Shown piece by piece: positions 1-8,368 of a DNA stretch of 64,000 nucleotides. Under the pieces are notes generated by a model. The model had not been told where the DNA came from, did no database searches, and was given only the letters and a program-made list of their open reading frames with translations. The translations under genes and the position numbers were made by a program. The DNA comes from Parvicella sp964387945 (GTDB taxonomy: Bacteria; Bacteroidota; Bacteroidia; Flavobacteriales_D; Parvicellaceae), in the NCBI GenBank assembly GCA_964387945.1, contig CAYLYX010000001.1, positions 1-64,000 on the forward strand, given 5' to 3'. How positions within the stretch are numbered: the first letter of the stretch is position 1; each line of letters opens with the position of its first letter.

Positions 1-543
1 GTAGGATGGTTTAACAACCCATTTACCTGCTTTGTCGATTACTCCCCATTGATCATTCAAGTATACCCGCGCACGTCCCTCTGAAAAATCATGTGCACCA
101 AAATACTTTACAGGAATGACAATTTCTCCTTTCGTGTTCACAAAACCAAACCGATTCCCCAACTGAATTCTTGCCAATCCTTCTGAAAAAGCATAGGCAA
201 AATGACAGGAAACTTTCTTTATTTTTTTTTCAGTTGAGTCAAGCACCCACCAAGTATCCTCCAGCTTCGCCATGGCATAACCCCCATTAAAATCCGTGAG
301 GGCATTGTAACGTCCAGAAGTAAAGTTAGGATCACTAATCTTTACAAACCCCACTTTGCCTTCTTGCTCAAACCGTGCATAGCCATCCACTGAATGATAG
401 CAAGTATCTGCCTTGAATTGATGCTCACTGCCGTTGGCATCTATCCAGCCGCCCGAAATCGGGAACCACTGTCCCATCATCCAACTGACATTGAGCATCA
501 GTACGCAAAGGGTTATTATATATTTTAAGCTAGTCTTTTTCAA
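1..543 (-). CDS. WG-repeat protein, exported (3' part cut by window edge)
   Basis: An open frame runs from a TTG at 543 leftward to base 1 without a stop, so 181 codons of the N-terminal part are visible. Reading the TTG as Met gives a signal peptide: MKKTSLKYII followed by a hydrophobic stretch (TLCVLMLNVSW). The rest shows WG/KWG-type repeats with the usual 'GxxRVxxNxxWGVIDKxGKxVVxPxY' spacing (for example NDQWGVIDKAGKWVVKP at the window edge, and an earlier GLARIQLGNRFGFVNTKGE unit). Such repeats form beta-propeller-like scaffolds and give no enzymatic clue. No ATG lies upstream in frame; an internal ATG at 498 would destroy the signal peptide. It diverges from the next gene, with about 40 bases between start codons. 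Confidence 0.72.
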   Translation of the reverse strand, partial: MKKTSLKYIITLCVLMLNVSWMMGQWFPISGGWIDANGSEHQFKADTCYHSVDGYARFEQEGKVGFVKISDPNFTSGRYNALTDFNGGYAMAKLEDTWWVLDSTEKKIKKVSCHFAYAFSEGLARIQLGNRFGFVNTKGEIVIPVKYFGAHDFSEGRARVYLNDQWGVIDKAGKWVVKPSY

Positions 544-582
544 ATAGTTTTTAAGTTTGTGTTCCTCCGCAAAATTACGAGT

Positions 583-1182
583 TTGCCAAGATATAGAGAA
601 ATATTCATCAAAAAGGAAGCCAGAATCATCATTTGGAAAATTGACGAGTCTGAGGAGACCTTAGCTTCTCAAATTAGGAATAAAGAACATGTTTCATGGG
701 TTAAATCCAGAAAAGCGGAAAGTAGCAGAAAACAATACTTGGCGACTCGGATCATCTTGGAGCAAGAAGGTTATGATCACGTTTTAACCAAGGATGAGAA
801 TGGGAAACCGCTTCTCCCTGATCACCACATTTCAATCACACACGATCACAACTATGTTGCGGTAATGATTGCGAATCAACCTTGTGGAATTGACCTTCAA
901 AGTGTTTCGGAGAAAGTGCTTCGCGTTGAGCATAAATTCACTCATCCAGAGGATACTGTGACAGATCCCAATGCGCTAATCGGACTAACGATCAATTGGT
1001 GCATAAAAGAAGCGATCTACAAAATTCATGGTGATCCGATGGTCTATTTCAAAGAGCACATGCGCATTATCAGTTTTGATGGACATCAAGCTAATGCTCA
1101 AATCCTGCATCCCGATTACCTGAAAGATGTAACTTTGGAGATTAGAAAAGTAGACGAGCTGTTTTTAGCCTATACGATTTGA
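583..1182 (+). CDS. 4'-phosphopantetheinyl transferase (Sfp/AcpT-like)
   Basis: Transfers the phosphopantetheine arm of CoA to a carrier-protein serine, in the cytoplasm. Family motifs are present in order: a SITHD block, GIDLQ (G102-Q106, with metal-binding D104) and WCIKEAIYK (W139; K142-E143-A144), the WxxKEAxxK signature. From the TTG at 583 the protein is 199 residues and starts MPRYREIF, close to what I recall for Bacteroidota relatives. A GTG at 559 would add eight residues; I prefer 583 by that resemblance, and the choice is not certain. Its stop overlaps the TTG start of the next gene (TTGA), so the two are probably co-transcribed and translationally coupled. The carrier protein served is not in the window. 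Confidence 0.85.
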   Translation: MPRYREIFIKKEARIIIWKIDESEETLASQIRNKEHVSWVKSRKAESSRKQYLATRIILEQEGYDHVLTKDENGKPLLPDHHISITHDHNYVAVMIANQPCGIDLQSVSEKVLRVEHKFTHPEDTVTDPNALIGLTINWCIKEAIYKIHGDPMVYFKEHMRIISFDGHQANAQILHPDYLKDVTLEIRKVDELFLAYTI

Positions 1183-1916
1183 ACGTGTTAAATTACATAA
1201 GAACTTCTAAAGCTGCGGGAGAAAAACGACTAGCGATTCTGGTCGATCCAGACAAGGTGGTTGATATTCAATCGTTGACAAAAACGCTATTACAGTATCC
1301 ACCAGATTTAATCCTTGTGGGTGGCAGTAAGGTGGAAAAACCCGTTTTTGATCGTGTAGCAGCCGCATTGCATCAAGCAAATGTTTGTCCCATCGTCATC
1401 TTTCCGGGAGACTATCAGCAAGTCAGTAATCATTCAGATGCAGTTTTGCTCCTATCGTTGATTTCAGGTCGTAACCCTGAATATCTCATCGGACAACACG
1501 TAAAAGCGGCTCGAACCCTTGATGCTTACCCTGGTGAAGTGATACCTACCAGCTACATTCTACTTGACGGTAAAAACCATACAAGTGTTCAGGAAGTGAG
1601 TAATACCACTCCAATTCCTCAAGACAATTTGAATCTCATCATCGAAACGGTACTTGCTGGAAAACTTTTAGGCCATCAATTGCATTACCTTGAAGCTGGA
1701 AGTGGAGCGCACACTCCTGTTGAAACAGAAATTGTAAAGCACGTACTGGAAGTCACCCCCCACCCTGTAATTGTGGGAGGTGGAATACGGAATGCGGAAA
1801 CAGCCCGTCAACTTTGGGCCGCAGGCGCAGATCTCTTGGTGGTAGGCAACGGTTTTGAAGAAAACCCGTTATTGCTGAAAGAAATCTTAAATGCCCGCTT
1901 GCAGGCAGACGTATAA
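1179..1916 (+). CDS. geranylgeranylglyceryl/heptaprenylglyceryl phosphate synthase family protein
   Basis: Predicted TIM-barrel prenyltransferase joining a polyprenyl diphosphate to glycerol-1-phosphate. Visible motifs: LVDPDK (21-26), VGGS (47-50), FPGDYQQV, a YLEAGSGA phosphate/substrate loop near residue 172, and VGGGIR near 200, all in the order of the PcrB/GGGPS family. The 245-residue length is normal. Starts at TTG 1179 inside the preceding stop; a GTG at 1185 is the alternative. GGGPS-family enzymes are best known for archaeal ether lipids, but the family is also present across Bacteroidota; the product chain length cannot be told from sequence reading alone. Pairing with a phosphopantetheinyl transferase suggests an operon rather than a shared pathway. 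Confidence 0.85.
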   Translation: MNVLNYIRTSKAAGEKRLAILVDPDKVVDIQSLTKTLLQYPPDLILVGGSKVEKPVFDRVAAALHQANVCPIVIFPGDYQQVSNHSDAVLLLSLISGRNPEYLIGQHVKAARTLDAYPGEVIPTSYILLDGKNHTSVQEVSNTTPIPQDNLNLIIETVLAGKLLGHQLHYLEAGSGAHTPVETEIVKHVLEVTPHPVIVGGGIRNAETARQLWAAGADLLVVGNGFEENPLLLKEILNARLQADV

Positions 1917-1921
1917 AAAGT

Positions 1922-1952
1922 TTTGCTTAAACATTATGATTTTGTAAACTTG
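1922..1952 (+). promoter_or_regulatory. Bacteroidota-type promoter (TTTG-N19-TAAACTTG)
   Basis: TTTG at 1922-1925 and TAAACTTG at 1945-1952 are 19 bases apart and sit about 30 bases ahead of the ATG at 1982. This fits the Bacteroidota pattern TTG-N17-23-TAnnTTTG with one mismatch in the -7 box. Confidence 0.5.
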
Positions 1953-1981
1953 CGGTTGGATTGCTTTCGAATTGAGCAAGG

Positions 1982-2605
1982 ATGAAATTAGTTATTTTTA
2001 GCACATCAGATAGGTCGTTGTCAGAAGCGCGTGAGGTCACTCAAATGTTTGAGGAAGGTTTAAAATCTTTTCACCTCAAAAAATCAGGATTTGAAAGTCA
2101 CGAAATGGAGGAGTATATCAAAAGTATTCCATCCAAATACCACAAATACATTGTATTACATTCAAATCATAAATTGCGAAAAACATTTCGCTTGGGCGGA
2201 TTACATCTGAGTAGAACGCATCGTAAAAAGCGCTACAACACGTGGTGGAAGATGTTTAAACTGAGAAAGTTTTCTCGAAAAATGAAGTTCACCCGAACGT
2301 TTAGCAAACTATCCACTTTAACCAGTAATAAGAAAAAATACAGCTATGTTTTTCTTGGTCCTATCTACCAAAGTATCTCCAAATTAGGACACTCTGGGAA
2401 TTTTGGTAACCGTTCACTAAAAAAATACATCGCTGTTTGTAAGCCTCCTGTTTTTGCGCTTGGAGGAATTACTCCGGATAAATTTGAAGAATGCAAGGAA
2501 CTCGGTTTTGAAGGAGTAGGTTTGTTGGGTTATATCTGGAACAATGATGACAAATCTCCACTAGAGGCATTTCGTGAGGCAAAAAATGAGTTGAAAAAGC
2601 TCTAA
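1982..2605 (+). CDS. thiamine-phosphate-synthase-like (ThiE/TenI fold) protein
   Basis: 207 residues resembling the ThiE/TenI TIM barrel: LHLSRTH near 73-79 (cf. the HLGQED strand), YVFLGPIYQSISKLGHSG near 119-136 (cf. the GPIFxTxTK loop), and VFALGGITPDKF near 156-167 (the GGI phosphate loop). The usual NDR substrate segment is replaced by LHSNHKL, and the mid-region is very basic (THRKKRYNTWWKMFKLRKFSRKMK area), so activity as a true thiamine-phosphate synthase is uncertain; a TenI-like or other role is possible. It has its own upstream promoter and a downstream terminator, so it appears to be transcribed alone. No other thi genes are nearby. Confidence 0.7.
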   Translation: MKLVIFSTSDRSLSEAREVTQMFEEGLKSFHLKKSGFESHEMEEYIKSIPSKYHKYIVLHSNHKLRKTFRLGGLHLSRTHRKKRYNTWWKMFKLRKFSRKMKFTRTFSKLSTLTSNKKKYSYVFLGPIYQSISKLGHSGNFGNRSLKKYIAVCKPPVFALGGITPDKFEECKELGFEGVGLLGYIWNNDDKSPLEAFREAKNELKKL

Positions 2606-2612
2606 CTCGCCT

Positions 2613-2659
2613 TGCTTTTATCAAGCATAATTACCGCTCATCATAAAAGCATTTTTTTT
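2613..2659 (+). terminator. intrinsic terminator after the ThiE-like gene
   Basis: TGCTTTTAT (2613-2621) pairs perfectly with ATAAAAGCA (2643-2651) across a 21-base loop, followed by eight T residues (2652-2659). Confidence 0.6.
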
Positions 2660-2724
2660 GGGTCATATCAGACAACAATTTAAGTCTGGAGTTGTTTCTT
2701 TTGTCTAGAATTTAAAGTACAGTC

Positions 2725-5079
2725 ATGAGAGTATCGTTATTGTTGAGTTGTCTCTTCCTGTCAGTTGCCTTCGTAGCACAACAGAAAGTCACCCTAAGTG
2801 GTTCAGTAAAAGACAAGACCAACGGAGAAGATTTAATTGGTGTTAACGTTTTGGTCAAAGAGCTGCCGGGTACCGGAGCGGCTTCCAACGTTTATGGGTT
2901 TTATTCGGTTTCGCTTGAACCGGGCACCTATACCATTATTTACCGTTTCGTAGGTTACCAAACCATCGAAGAAACCGTTGAACTAACCCAAGACGTTGTG
3001 AAGAACATGGAACTCGAGCCGGAGTCTGCTATTCTTGAGGAGTTCAATGTAAGTGCAGAAAAAGATGATGAAAACATTACGTCTAATGAAATTAGTACGA
3101 TCAAGTTTAATCCTAAGGATATTGAGACCATACCTGTTCTCTTTGGTGAGAAGGACATCCTCAAAACAGTTACTTTACTTCCCGGGGTAAAAACTGCTGG
3201 TGAAGGGAACTCTGGTTTTTTCGTAAGAGGAGGGGGTGCCGATCAAAACTTGATCCTTCTGGATGAAGCACCCGTTTACAATGCATCGCATTTACTCGGA
3301 TTCTTCTCCGTCTTTAATTCGGATGCACTGAAAGACATTAATTTGGTAAAAGGTGGTATGCCTGCTCAATATGGAGGTCGTGTTTCTTCTGTGATGGATA
3401 TCAAGATGAAGGAAGGAAATAGCAAAGGACTAAGCATGACAGGTGGAATCGGGACGATATCGTCTAAATTAACCATTGAAGCTCCAATTGTGAAGGACAA
3501 AGGATCTTTCCTTATCTCAGGACGTAGAACCTATGCCGATATCTTCTTGCAATTCGCGCCTGACACTTCCATTCGTGACTCCAAACTATACTTTTATGAT
3601 CTAAACCTTAAGGCGAATTACTCCATCTCTGAAAAGGATCGCATTTTCTTGAGTGGCTATTTCGGAAGAGACAAATTCGGATTTGGTGATGCTTTTGGTT
3701 TTAATTGGGGGAACGCCACAGGTACCATTCGATGGAACCACATCTTCAACAACAAACTTTTTTCGAATACTTCATTAATCTTTAGCGATTATGAATATCG
3801 TATCAGTATTGGTGCTGCAGGTTTTGCCTTTGGATCGAATATTAGAGACTGGAACTTCAAGCAAGATTTTCAGTGGTTTGCTAACGACAAGCACAATGTT
3901 AAATTCGGAATAAATGCTATCTACCATACGTTCTCTCCGGGAGAAGTGGAAGTAGAAGAAGGTGCCCCCATTGCTGACGTTGATGTTCAAAAAAGCTATG
4001 GACTTGAAGGAGCAGCCTACATCTCTGATGAATTTAAGGTATCTAGTCTCTTTAATGTTGTTTACGGTCTGAGGTATTCTAACTATGGAGCCATGGGACC
4101 TGGAGATATTTATTCCTACGATGAGGATGGTGATGTGATAGATACCACAACCTATGCTTCTGGTGAATTCTATCAATGGTATCATAACCTTGAGCCTAGA
4201 ATAGCTGCGAATTACATCATAAGTGATGTGAGTTCGATCAAGGGGTCTTATGCAAGAAACAATCAATACGTACACTTGTTGAGCAATAGCACATCTGGAT
4301 CGCCTACCGACATTTGGTTGCCAAGTAGCAATAACATCCAACCTCAAAAAAGTGATCAAGTAACGCTTGGATACTTTAGAAACTTCAAGAAAAACATGTT
4401 CGAACTTTCTGTGGAGGGGTACTACAAATGGCTGGACAATGTGATCGACTACAAGACAGGAGCTCAAACCAACTTTAACGATTTTGTAGAGGGAGACCTA
4501 CTTTACGGCAATGGAAAAGCTTATGGTGTAGAGCTTCTACTAAGAAAGAAGAAAGGAGATTTTACTGGATGGATTGGCTATACACTTTCTCGTTCCTTGA
4601 GACAGTTTGATGGCATCAACAATGGCGATTGGTTTTCGGCTAGACAAGATCGAATTCACGACATCAGTATCGTTACCATGTATTCTTTCTCTGAGCGTGT
4701 AGCTGCATCAGCTTCATGGGTATATTACACAGGAGATGCGGTGACTTTTCCAAGTGGAAAATACGAAATGAATGGCGTGGTTTACAATTACTACACCGAG
4801 CGTAATGGTTACCGTATGCCAACCTACCATCGTCTGGATTTGGGTGTAACGCTTTACGGTAAGAAATTCAAAACGGTCGTTGACCCAGAGACGGGTGAGG
4901 AAATCAAAAAGGAAAAGAAATTTCAAAGCAACTGGAACTTCTCCGTTTACAATGCTTATGCGAGAGAAAATGCCTTTCAAATTAACTTTGAGGAGAATGA
5001 GGATACAGGCCAGACAGAGGCAGTTCAATTATCCCTCTTCAAAGCCGTTCCATCCATTACTTACAGTTTTAATTTTTAA
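2725..5079 (+). CDS. TonB-dependent outer-membrane receptor
   Basis: 784 residues with a signal peptide (MRVSLLLSCLFLSVAFVAQ), an N-terminal carboxypeptidase-regulatory-like beta-sandwich (about 20-105; LSGSVKD...GVNVLV...YGFYSVSL), a plug domain (about 125-235, with GFFVRGGGADQNLILLDEA), and a C-terminal 22-strand-barrel-like region to the end. It imports a ligand across the outer membrane with energy from TonB/ExbBD. The downstream DUF4249 lipoprotein begins three bases after its stop; receptor/DUF4249 pairs are common in Bacteroidota and are analogous to SusC/SusD pairs. The substrate cannot be deduced. A 230-residue antisense frame inside it is a shadow. Confidence 0.92.
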   Translation: MRVSLLLSCLFLSVAFVAQQKVTLSGSVKDKTNGEDLIGVNVLVKELPGTGAASNVYGFYSVSLEPGTYTIIYRFVGYQTIEETVELTQDVVKNMELEPESAILEEFNVSAEKDDENITSNEISTIKFNPKDIETIPVLFGEKDILKTVTLLPGVKTAGEGNSGFFVRGGGADQNLILLDEAPVYNASHLLGFFSVFNSDALKDINLVKGGMPAQYGGRVSSVMDIKMKEGNSKGLSMTGGIGTISSKLTIEAPIVKDKGSFLISGRRTYADIFLQFAPDTSIRDSKLYFYDLNLKANYSISEKDRIFLSGYFGRDKFGFGDAFGFNWGNATGTIRWNHIFNNKLFSNTSLIFSDYEYRISIGAAGFAFGSNIRDWNFKQDFQWFANDKHNVKFGINAIYHTFSPGEVEVEEGAPIADVDVQKSYGLEGAAYISDEFKVSSLFNVVYGLRYSNYGAMGPGDIYSYDEDGDVIDTTTYASGEFYQWYHNLEPRIAANYIISDVSSIKGSYARNNQYVHLLSNSTSGSPTDIWLPSSNNIQPQKSDQVTLGYFRNFKKNMFELSVEGYYKWLDNVIDYKTGAQTNFNDFVEGDLLYGNGKAYGVELLLRKKKGDFTGWIGYTLSRSLRQFDGINNGDWFSARQDRIHDISIVTMYSFSERVAASASWVYYTGDAVTFPSGKYEMNGVVYNYYTERNGYRMPTYHRLDLGVTLYGKKFKTVVDPETGEEIKKEKKFQSNWNFSVYNAYARENAFQINFEENEDTGQTEAVQLSLFKAVPSITYSFNF

Positions 5080-5082
5080 ACC

Positions 5083-5877
5083 ATGAAAAAAGGACTTTTA
5101 TCTATCGTTGCGTCTGCTGTACTTCTTCTTTCTTCTTGTGAAAAAGTAATTGATGTGGAACTAAATGAAGCGGATCGCGTATACGTAATTGATGGTCAAA
5201 TTGCGAATTTTGAAGATCTTACGTACATCAAAGTTTCTCGATCAGATGATTTTTACGAAACGGAAGATTTCGAAACGGTATCTGGTGCTTCTGTAGTGGT
5301 AACAGACGAGTTCGGTACTGCTACTACTTTTACTGAAGTGGAGCCGGGCACCTATAAACCATCTGGTTTTATGCCTGCTTCTTATACAAATTACGACTTA
5401 AGCGTAACCATTGACGGAGAAGAAATAACGGCTTCAACTTTCATGCCCGGAAATACTGAAATCGATAGTATTCCCTACGTAAATGGAGCCTTCTTTGGGT
5501 CGGAAGGCTATAGTGCCTTTCTCTACTGGACGGACGAAGCTTCCGAACGGAATTATTATAAGTATAACAATTGGGTAAAGTCTCCCGGAGATGAAGCTTT
5601 TACACCTGACCCAAGCATTTCAATAACAGAAGACGCTTTGTTTAATGGTATCCCCACTGGTATTCCGTTGTTTACGCGTTCGTTTGACTTGGGAGATACC
5701 GTAATTGTGGATCTCATGGAGATTGATGAGCCCAATTTCAAATATTGGTATGCCTTGTCTCAGGTAACATCTGGACAAACAGCGGCTCCTGGAAATCCTG
5801 TGAGTAATCTTAGTGGAGATGCCCTCGGATATTTCGGTGCCTATAACGTAACGAGAGACACGATTGTCATCGAATAA
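5083..5877 (+). CDS. DUF4249 lipoprotein paired with the TonB receptor
   Basis: 264 residues. The lipobox LLSSC places the acylated cysteine at C19. The body is a beta-rich DUF4249 sequence: an early V-Y-V-I-D-G-Q-I strand pattern, then ASVVVTDEFG and EPGTYKPSGF-type Ig-like repeats. It starts four bases after the receptor stop, so the two are almost certainly one transcript. By analogy to SusD it probably sits on the outer face of the outer membrane and helps capture the receptor's ligand; this role is inferred from pairing, as the family has no firm biochemical function. No terminator is obvious after it. Confidence 0.85.
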   Translation: MKKGLLSIVASAVLLLSSCEKVIDVELNEADRVYVIDGQIANFEDLTYIKVSRSDDFYETEDFETVSGASVVVTDEFGTATTFTEVEPGTYKPSGFMPASYTNYDLSVTIDGEEITASTFMPGNTEIDSIPYVNGAFFGSEGYSAFLYWTDEASERNYYKYNNWVKSPGDEAFTPDPSISITEDALFNGIPTGIPLFTRSFDLGDTVIVDLMEIDEPNFKYWYALSQVTSGQTAAPGNPVSNLSGDALGYFGAYNVTRDTIVIE

Positions 5878-5920
5878 CACAATTTAACGAGCGGGCTGAA
5901 ACCAATTCAGAAGCATTAGC

Positions 5921-5928
5921 TATATTTG
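5921..5928 (+). promoter_or_regulatory. -7 box TATATTTG ahead of glycosyltransferase genes
   Basis: A perfect TAnnTTTG box. A start site 5-8 bases downstream would fall at about 5933-5936, so the first in-frame ATG (5933) is too close to the transcript end and the ATG at 5951 is favoured. No clear -33 TTG. Confidence 0.45.
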
Positions 5929-5950
5929 CTCGATGCAAGATGCAAATGGC

Positions 5951-6901
5951 ATGGATATTTCGGTAGTTATTCCTTTATTCAATGAAGAAGAATCACTTCC
6001 TGAGTTGATGGAGTGGATCGACAAAGTTTGTACGTCCCATAACTTCAGCTATGAGGTGATTATGGTAGACGATGGCAGTAAGGATGATTCTTGGAAAATC
6101 GTTCAGCAACTATCCAGCCGATATACTTCTCTAAAAGGCATTTCGTTTCGGAGAAATTATGGAAAATCAGCTGCTTTAAATGTTGGTTTTGCACATGTCT
6201 CAGGTGATGTTGTCGTAACCATGGATGCTGATCTTCAAGACAGTCCTGATGAGATTCCTGAATTGCATCAAATGATAACTGAGGAAGGTTTCGACCTCGT
6301 TTCTGGATGGAAAAAGAAGCGATACGACCCCATCAGTAAAACCATTCCTACTAAATTGTTCAATTGGGCCACTCGAAAAATGAGTGGTATTCGCCTGAAC
6401 GACTTTAACTGTGGTTTAAAAGCCTACAAAAAAGATGTTGTTAAGACCATCGAAGTATATGGTGAGATGCACCGTTACATCCCTGTCATCGCTAAGTGGG
6501 CAGGTTTTACCAAAATTGGAGAGAAAGTGGTACAGCACCGAGAACGAAAGTATGGTGTCACAAAATTCGGTCTGGAGCGTTTTATTAATGGCTTTCTAGA
6601 CCTTTTCAGCATTTCGTTTATGGGTAAGTTTGGTAAACGACCCATGCACTTTTTTGGTTTTATCGGCACCCTGATGTTTGCCATTGGATTTGCTTTCTTT
6701 CTATGGCTAGGCATCTATAAACTGTTCATCGACACAGGTTCTAAGCTATTGGCAGACCGGACTGAATTTTACGTTGCTCTAGTTGCCATGATCATGGGCG
6801 TTCAAATGTTCCTAGCTGGTTTCTTAGGTGAAATGATTGCAAGAAATAACCCGCAACGCAATAACTATCTGATCAAAGAAAAATCGAACTTCAGTGAATG
6901 A
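5951..6901 (+). CDS. family 2 glycosyltransferase, membrane-anchored (GtrB/DPM-like)
   Basis: 316 residues from the preferred ATG. GT-A motifs: SVVIPLFNEEESL at the N-terminus, VDDGSKDDS, and DADLQDSPDE (the metal-binding DxD-type site). The C-terminal third has two membrane helices (around FFGFIGTLMFAIGFAFFLWL and VALVAMIMGVQMFLAGFL), as in dolichol/undecaprenyl-phosphate sugar transferases of the GtrB type. It probably loads a sugar onto a polyprenyl phosphate at the inner face of the cytoplasmic membrane. An ATG at 5933 would add six residues but lies at the predicted transcript start. The stop overlaps the GTG start of the next glycosyltransferase, so both are co-expressed. Confidence 0.85.
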   Translation: MDISVVIPLFNEEESLPELMEWIDKVCTSHNFSYEVIMVDDGSKDDSWKIVQQLSSRYTSLKGISFRRNYGKSAALNVGFAHVSGDVVVTMDADLQDSPDEIPELHQMITEEGFDLVSGWKKKRYDPISKTIPTKLFNWATRKMSGIRLNDFNCGLKAYKKDVVKTIEVYGEMHRYIPVIAKWAGFTKIGEKVVQHRERKYGVTKFGLERFINGFLDLFSISFMGKFGKRPMHFFGFIGTLMFAIGFAFFLWLGIYKLFIDTGSKLLADRTEFYVALVAMIMGVQMFLAGFLGEMIARNNPQRNNYLIKEKSNFSE

Positions 6902-8039
6902 TGAAGGTCGTCAGCATATTGTTATCGTAGGTCCGGCCTACCCGCTGCGTGGAGGTATCGCTAATTTTAATGAAGCCTTTGCCAATGCGTTGATCAAAGA
7001 AGGGCATGAGGTGAAATTGTTTTCTTTTTATTATCAATATCCTAACTTCCTCTTTCCTGGAAAATCGCAGTACGAAAACAATGAAACGGCTCCTGAAAAC
7101 ATCACGATAAAAGACAGCATTGGCTCTGTTCAGCCTTGGTCTTGGAGAAAAACCGCTCAACTGATTGATCGGGAAAAACCTGATGCAGTATTTATCCGTT
7201 TTTGGCTGCCGTTTATGGGGCCAGCTCTTGGAAGTATCGCCAAGAAATTGAGGAGAAAAGGCATCAAAGTCATTGGCATTACAGACAATGTCATTCCGCA
7301 CGAAAAACGTATGGGTGACAGACCTCTCACCAAGTACTTCTTAAAGAATTGTGATGGCTTTATTACCATGTCGAAATCAGTACTTGAGGATATTTCTTTG
7401 TTTACGGACAATCCCCAAAAGATCATGTTACCCCACCCGGTTTATGACACATTTGGTCCATCGTGCAGCAGAGAAGAAGGTCTCAAAAAATTGAAACTTG
7501 ATGCAGAGAATAAGTACTTGCTGTTCTTCGGGTTGGTGAGAGCCTATAAGGGGCTCGACCTTGCTTTGGAAGCACTTGCAAAGGTCAAGGACTCTCGCAT
7601 TCATCTAATTGTGGCGGGTGAATTTTACGACAAAAAAGAGAAATACCTCGAGATCATCGCTAAGCACCAACTAGAAGATCGTGTTCACCTCTTTGACTAC
7701 TACATCCCTACTGAAGAGGTCAAGAACTATTTTGCTGTAGCCGATGCAGTAGTACAGCCGTATAAATCTGCCACGCAAAGTGGTATTACGCAGGTTGCAT
7801 ATCACTTTGAGGTGCCCATGATTGTTTCTAATGTAGGCGGACTACCCGAAATTGTTCCTCACGGACTTGCTGGTATGGTTGTAAATCCGGAGGTGAACGA
7901 ATTGGCTGCAGCTATGACTGAATTCTACGAAAAGAATCTAAAAGACAGGTTTATTGAGGGGGTAAGGTCAGAAAAGAAACAGTACGAATGGGATTACTTT
8001 GTGCGTGAAACACTCTACTTTACGAAGCAGGTTGGTTGA
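6894..8039 (+). CDS. GT4-type glycosyltransferase
   Basis: 381 residues with the GT-B layout of group 1 glycosyltransferases: IVIVGPAYPLRGGIANFNEA at the N-terminus (the GGI glycine loop), and a C-terminal domain with LLFFGLVRAYKGLDLALEA, then SATQSGITQVAYHFEVPMIV and NVGGLPEIV, where GT4 enzymes place donor phosphate and sugar contacts. Start is GTG 6894, overlapping the previous gene by eight bases; ATGs nearby are out of frame. It converges on a small membrane-protein gene and overlaps its 3' end by 20 bases. Together with the GT2 enzyme it likely serves a surface glycan or glycolipid; donor and acceptor are unknown. Confidence 0.87.
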   Translation: MNDEGRQHIVIVGPAYPLRGGIANFNEAFANALIKEGHEVKLFSFYYQYPNFLFPGKSQYENNETAPENITIKDSIGSVQPWSWRKTAQLIDREKPDAVFIRFWLPFMGPALGSIAKKLRRKGIKVIGITDNVIPHEKRMGDRPLTKYFLKNCDGFITMSKSVLEDISLFTDNPQKIMLPHPVYDTFGPSCSREEGLKKLKLDAENKYLLFFGLVRAYKGLDLALEALAKVKDSRIHLIVAGEFYDKKEKYLEIIAKHQLEDRVHLFDYYIPTEEVKNYFAVADAVVQPYKSATQSGITQVAYHFEVPMIVSNVGGLPEIVPHGLAGMVVNPEVNELAAAMTEFYEKNLKDRFIEGVRSEKKQYEWDYFVRETLYFTKQVG

Positions 8040-8337
8040 TGTACTGCATAAAGTTATAAATACCATAAACGTATTGATCCCACCAAAAGACTAGAGGTAA
8101 AACAAAGATTAACACAACTGCAATTCGAATCCAAACCGGCTTTTTGGAACGTAAAACTGCCACCGCTCCTCCAATAAAGAATATTGGCGCAAACAGCTGA
8201 CCAAGAATCGGAACAATGAAAGGCATCCCTACTCCTGTAATCATCGCCAGAAGTCCCACGTTGAAGTTATTATACAACTTCTTCCAAAATTCTTTCTTCT
8301 CTTCTGGCGCAATATTTGTCTGTTTACTCAAAAGCAT
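8020..8337 (-). CDS. small hypothetical integral membrane protein
   Basis: 105 residues: a charged cytoplasmic N-terminus (APEEKKEFWKKLY), then hydrophobic segments around GLLAMITGVGMPFIVPILGQ, FAPIFFIGGAVAVL, and IRIAVVLIFVLPLVFWW. I recognise no family. A TATCTTTG box 11 bases ahead of the ATG (8348-8355 on this strand) supports it as a real transcription unit. Its last 20 bases overlap the convergent glycosyltransferase gene, as in several other convergent pairs in this window. Confidence 0.7.
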   Translation of the reverse strand: MLLSKQTNIAPEEKKEFWKKLYNNFNVGLLAMITGVGMPFIVPILGQLFAPIFFIGGAVAVLRSKKPVWIRIAVVLIFVLPLVFWWDQYVYGIYNFMQYINQPAS

Positions 8338-8347
8338 TACTTTTAAT

Positions 8348-8355
8348 CAAAGATA
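8348..8355 (-). promoter_or_regulatory. -7 box TATCTTTG for the small membrane protein
   Basis: Perfect TAnnTTTG on the minus strand, giving a transcript start very close to the ATG at 8337. No clear -33 element. Confidence 0.4.
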
Positions 8356-8368
8356 AATACATTATAAC

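Noticed and set aside
3775..4467. 230-residue open frame antisense to the TonB receptor gene
   Set aside because: It lies wholly inside a strongly supported receptor gene, has no recognisable motif or promoter, and reads as a shadow.
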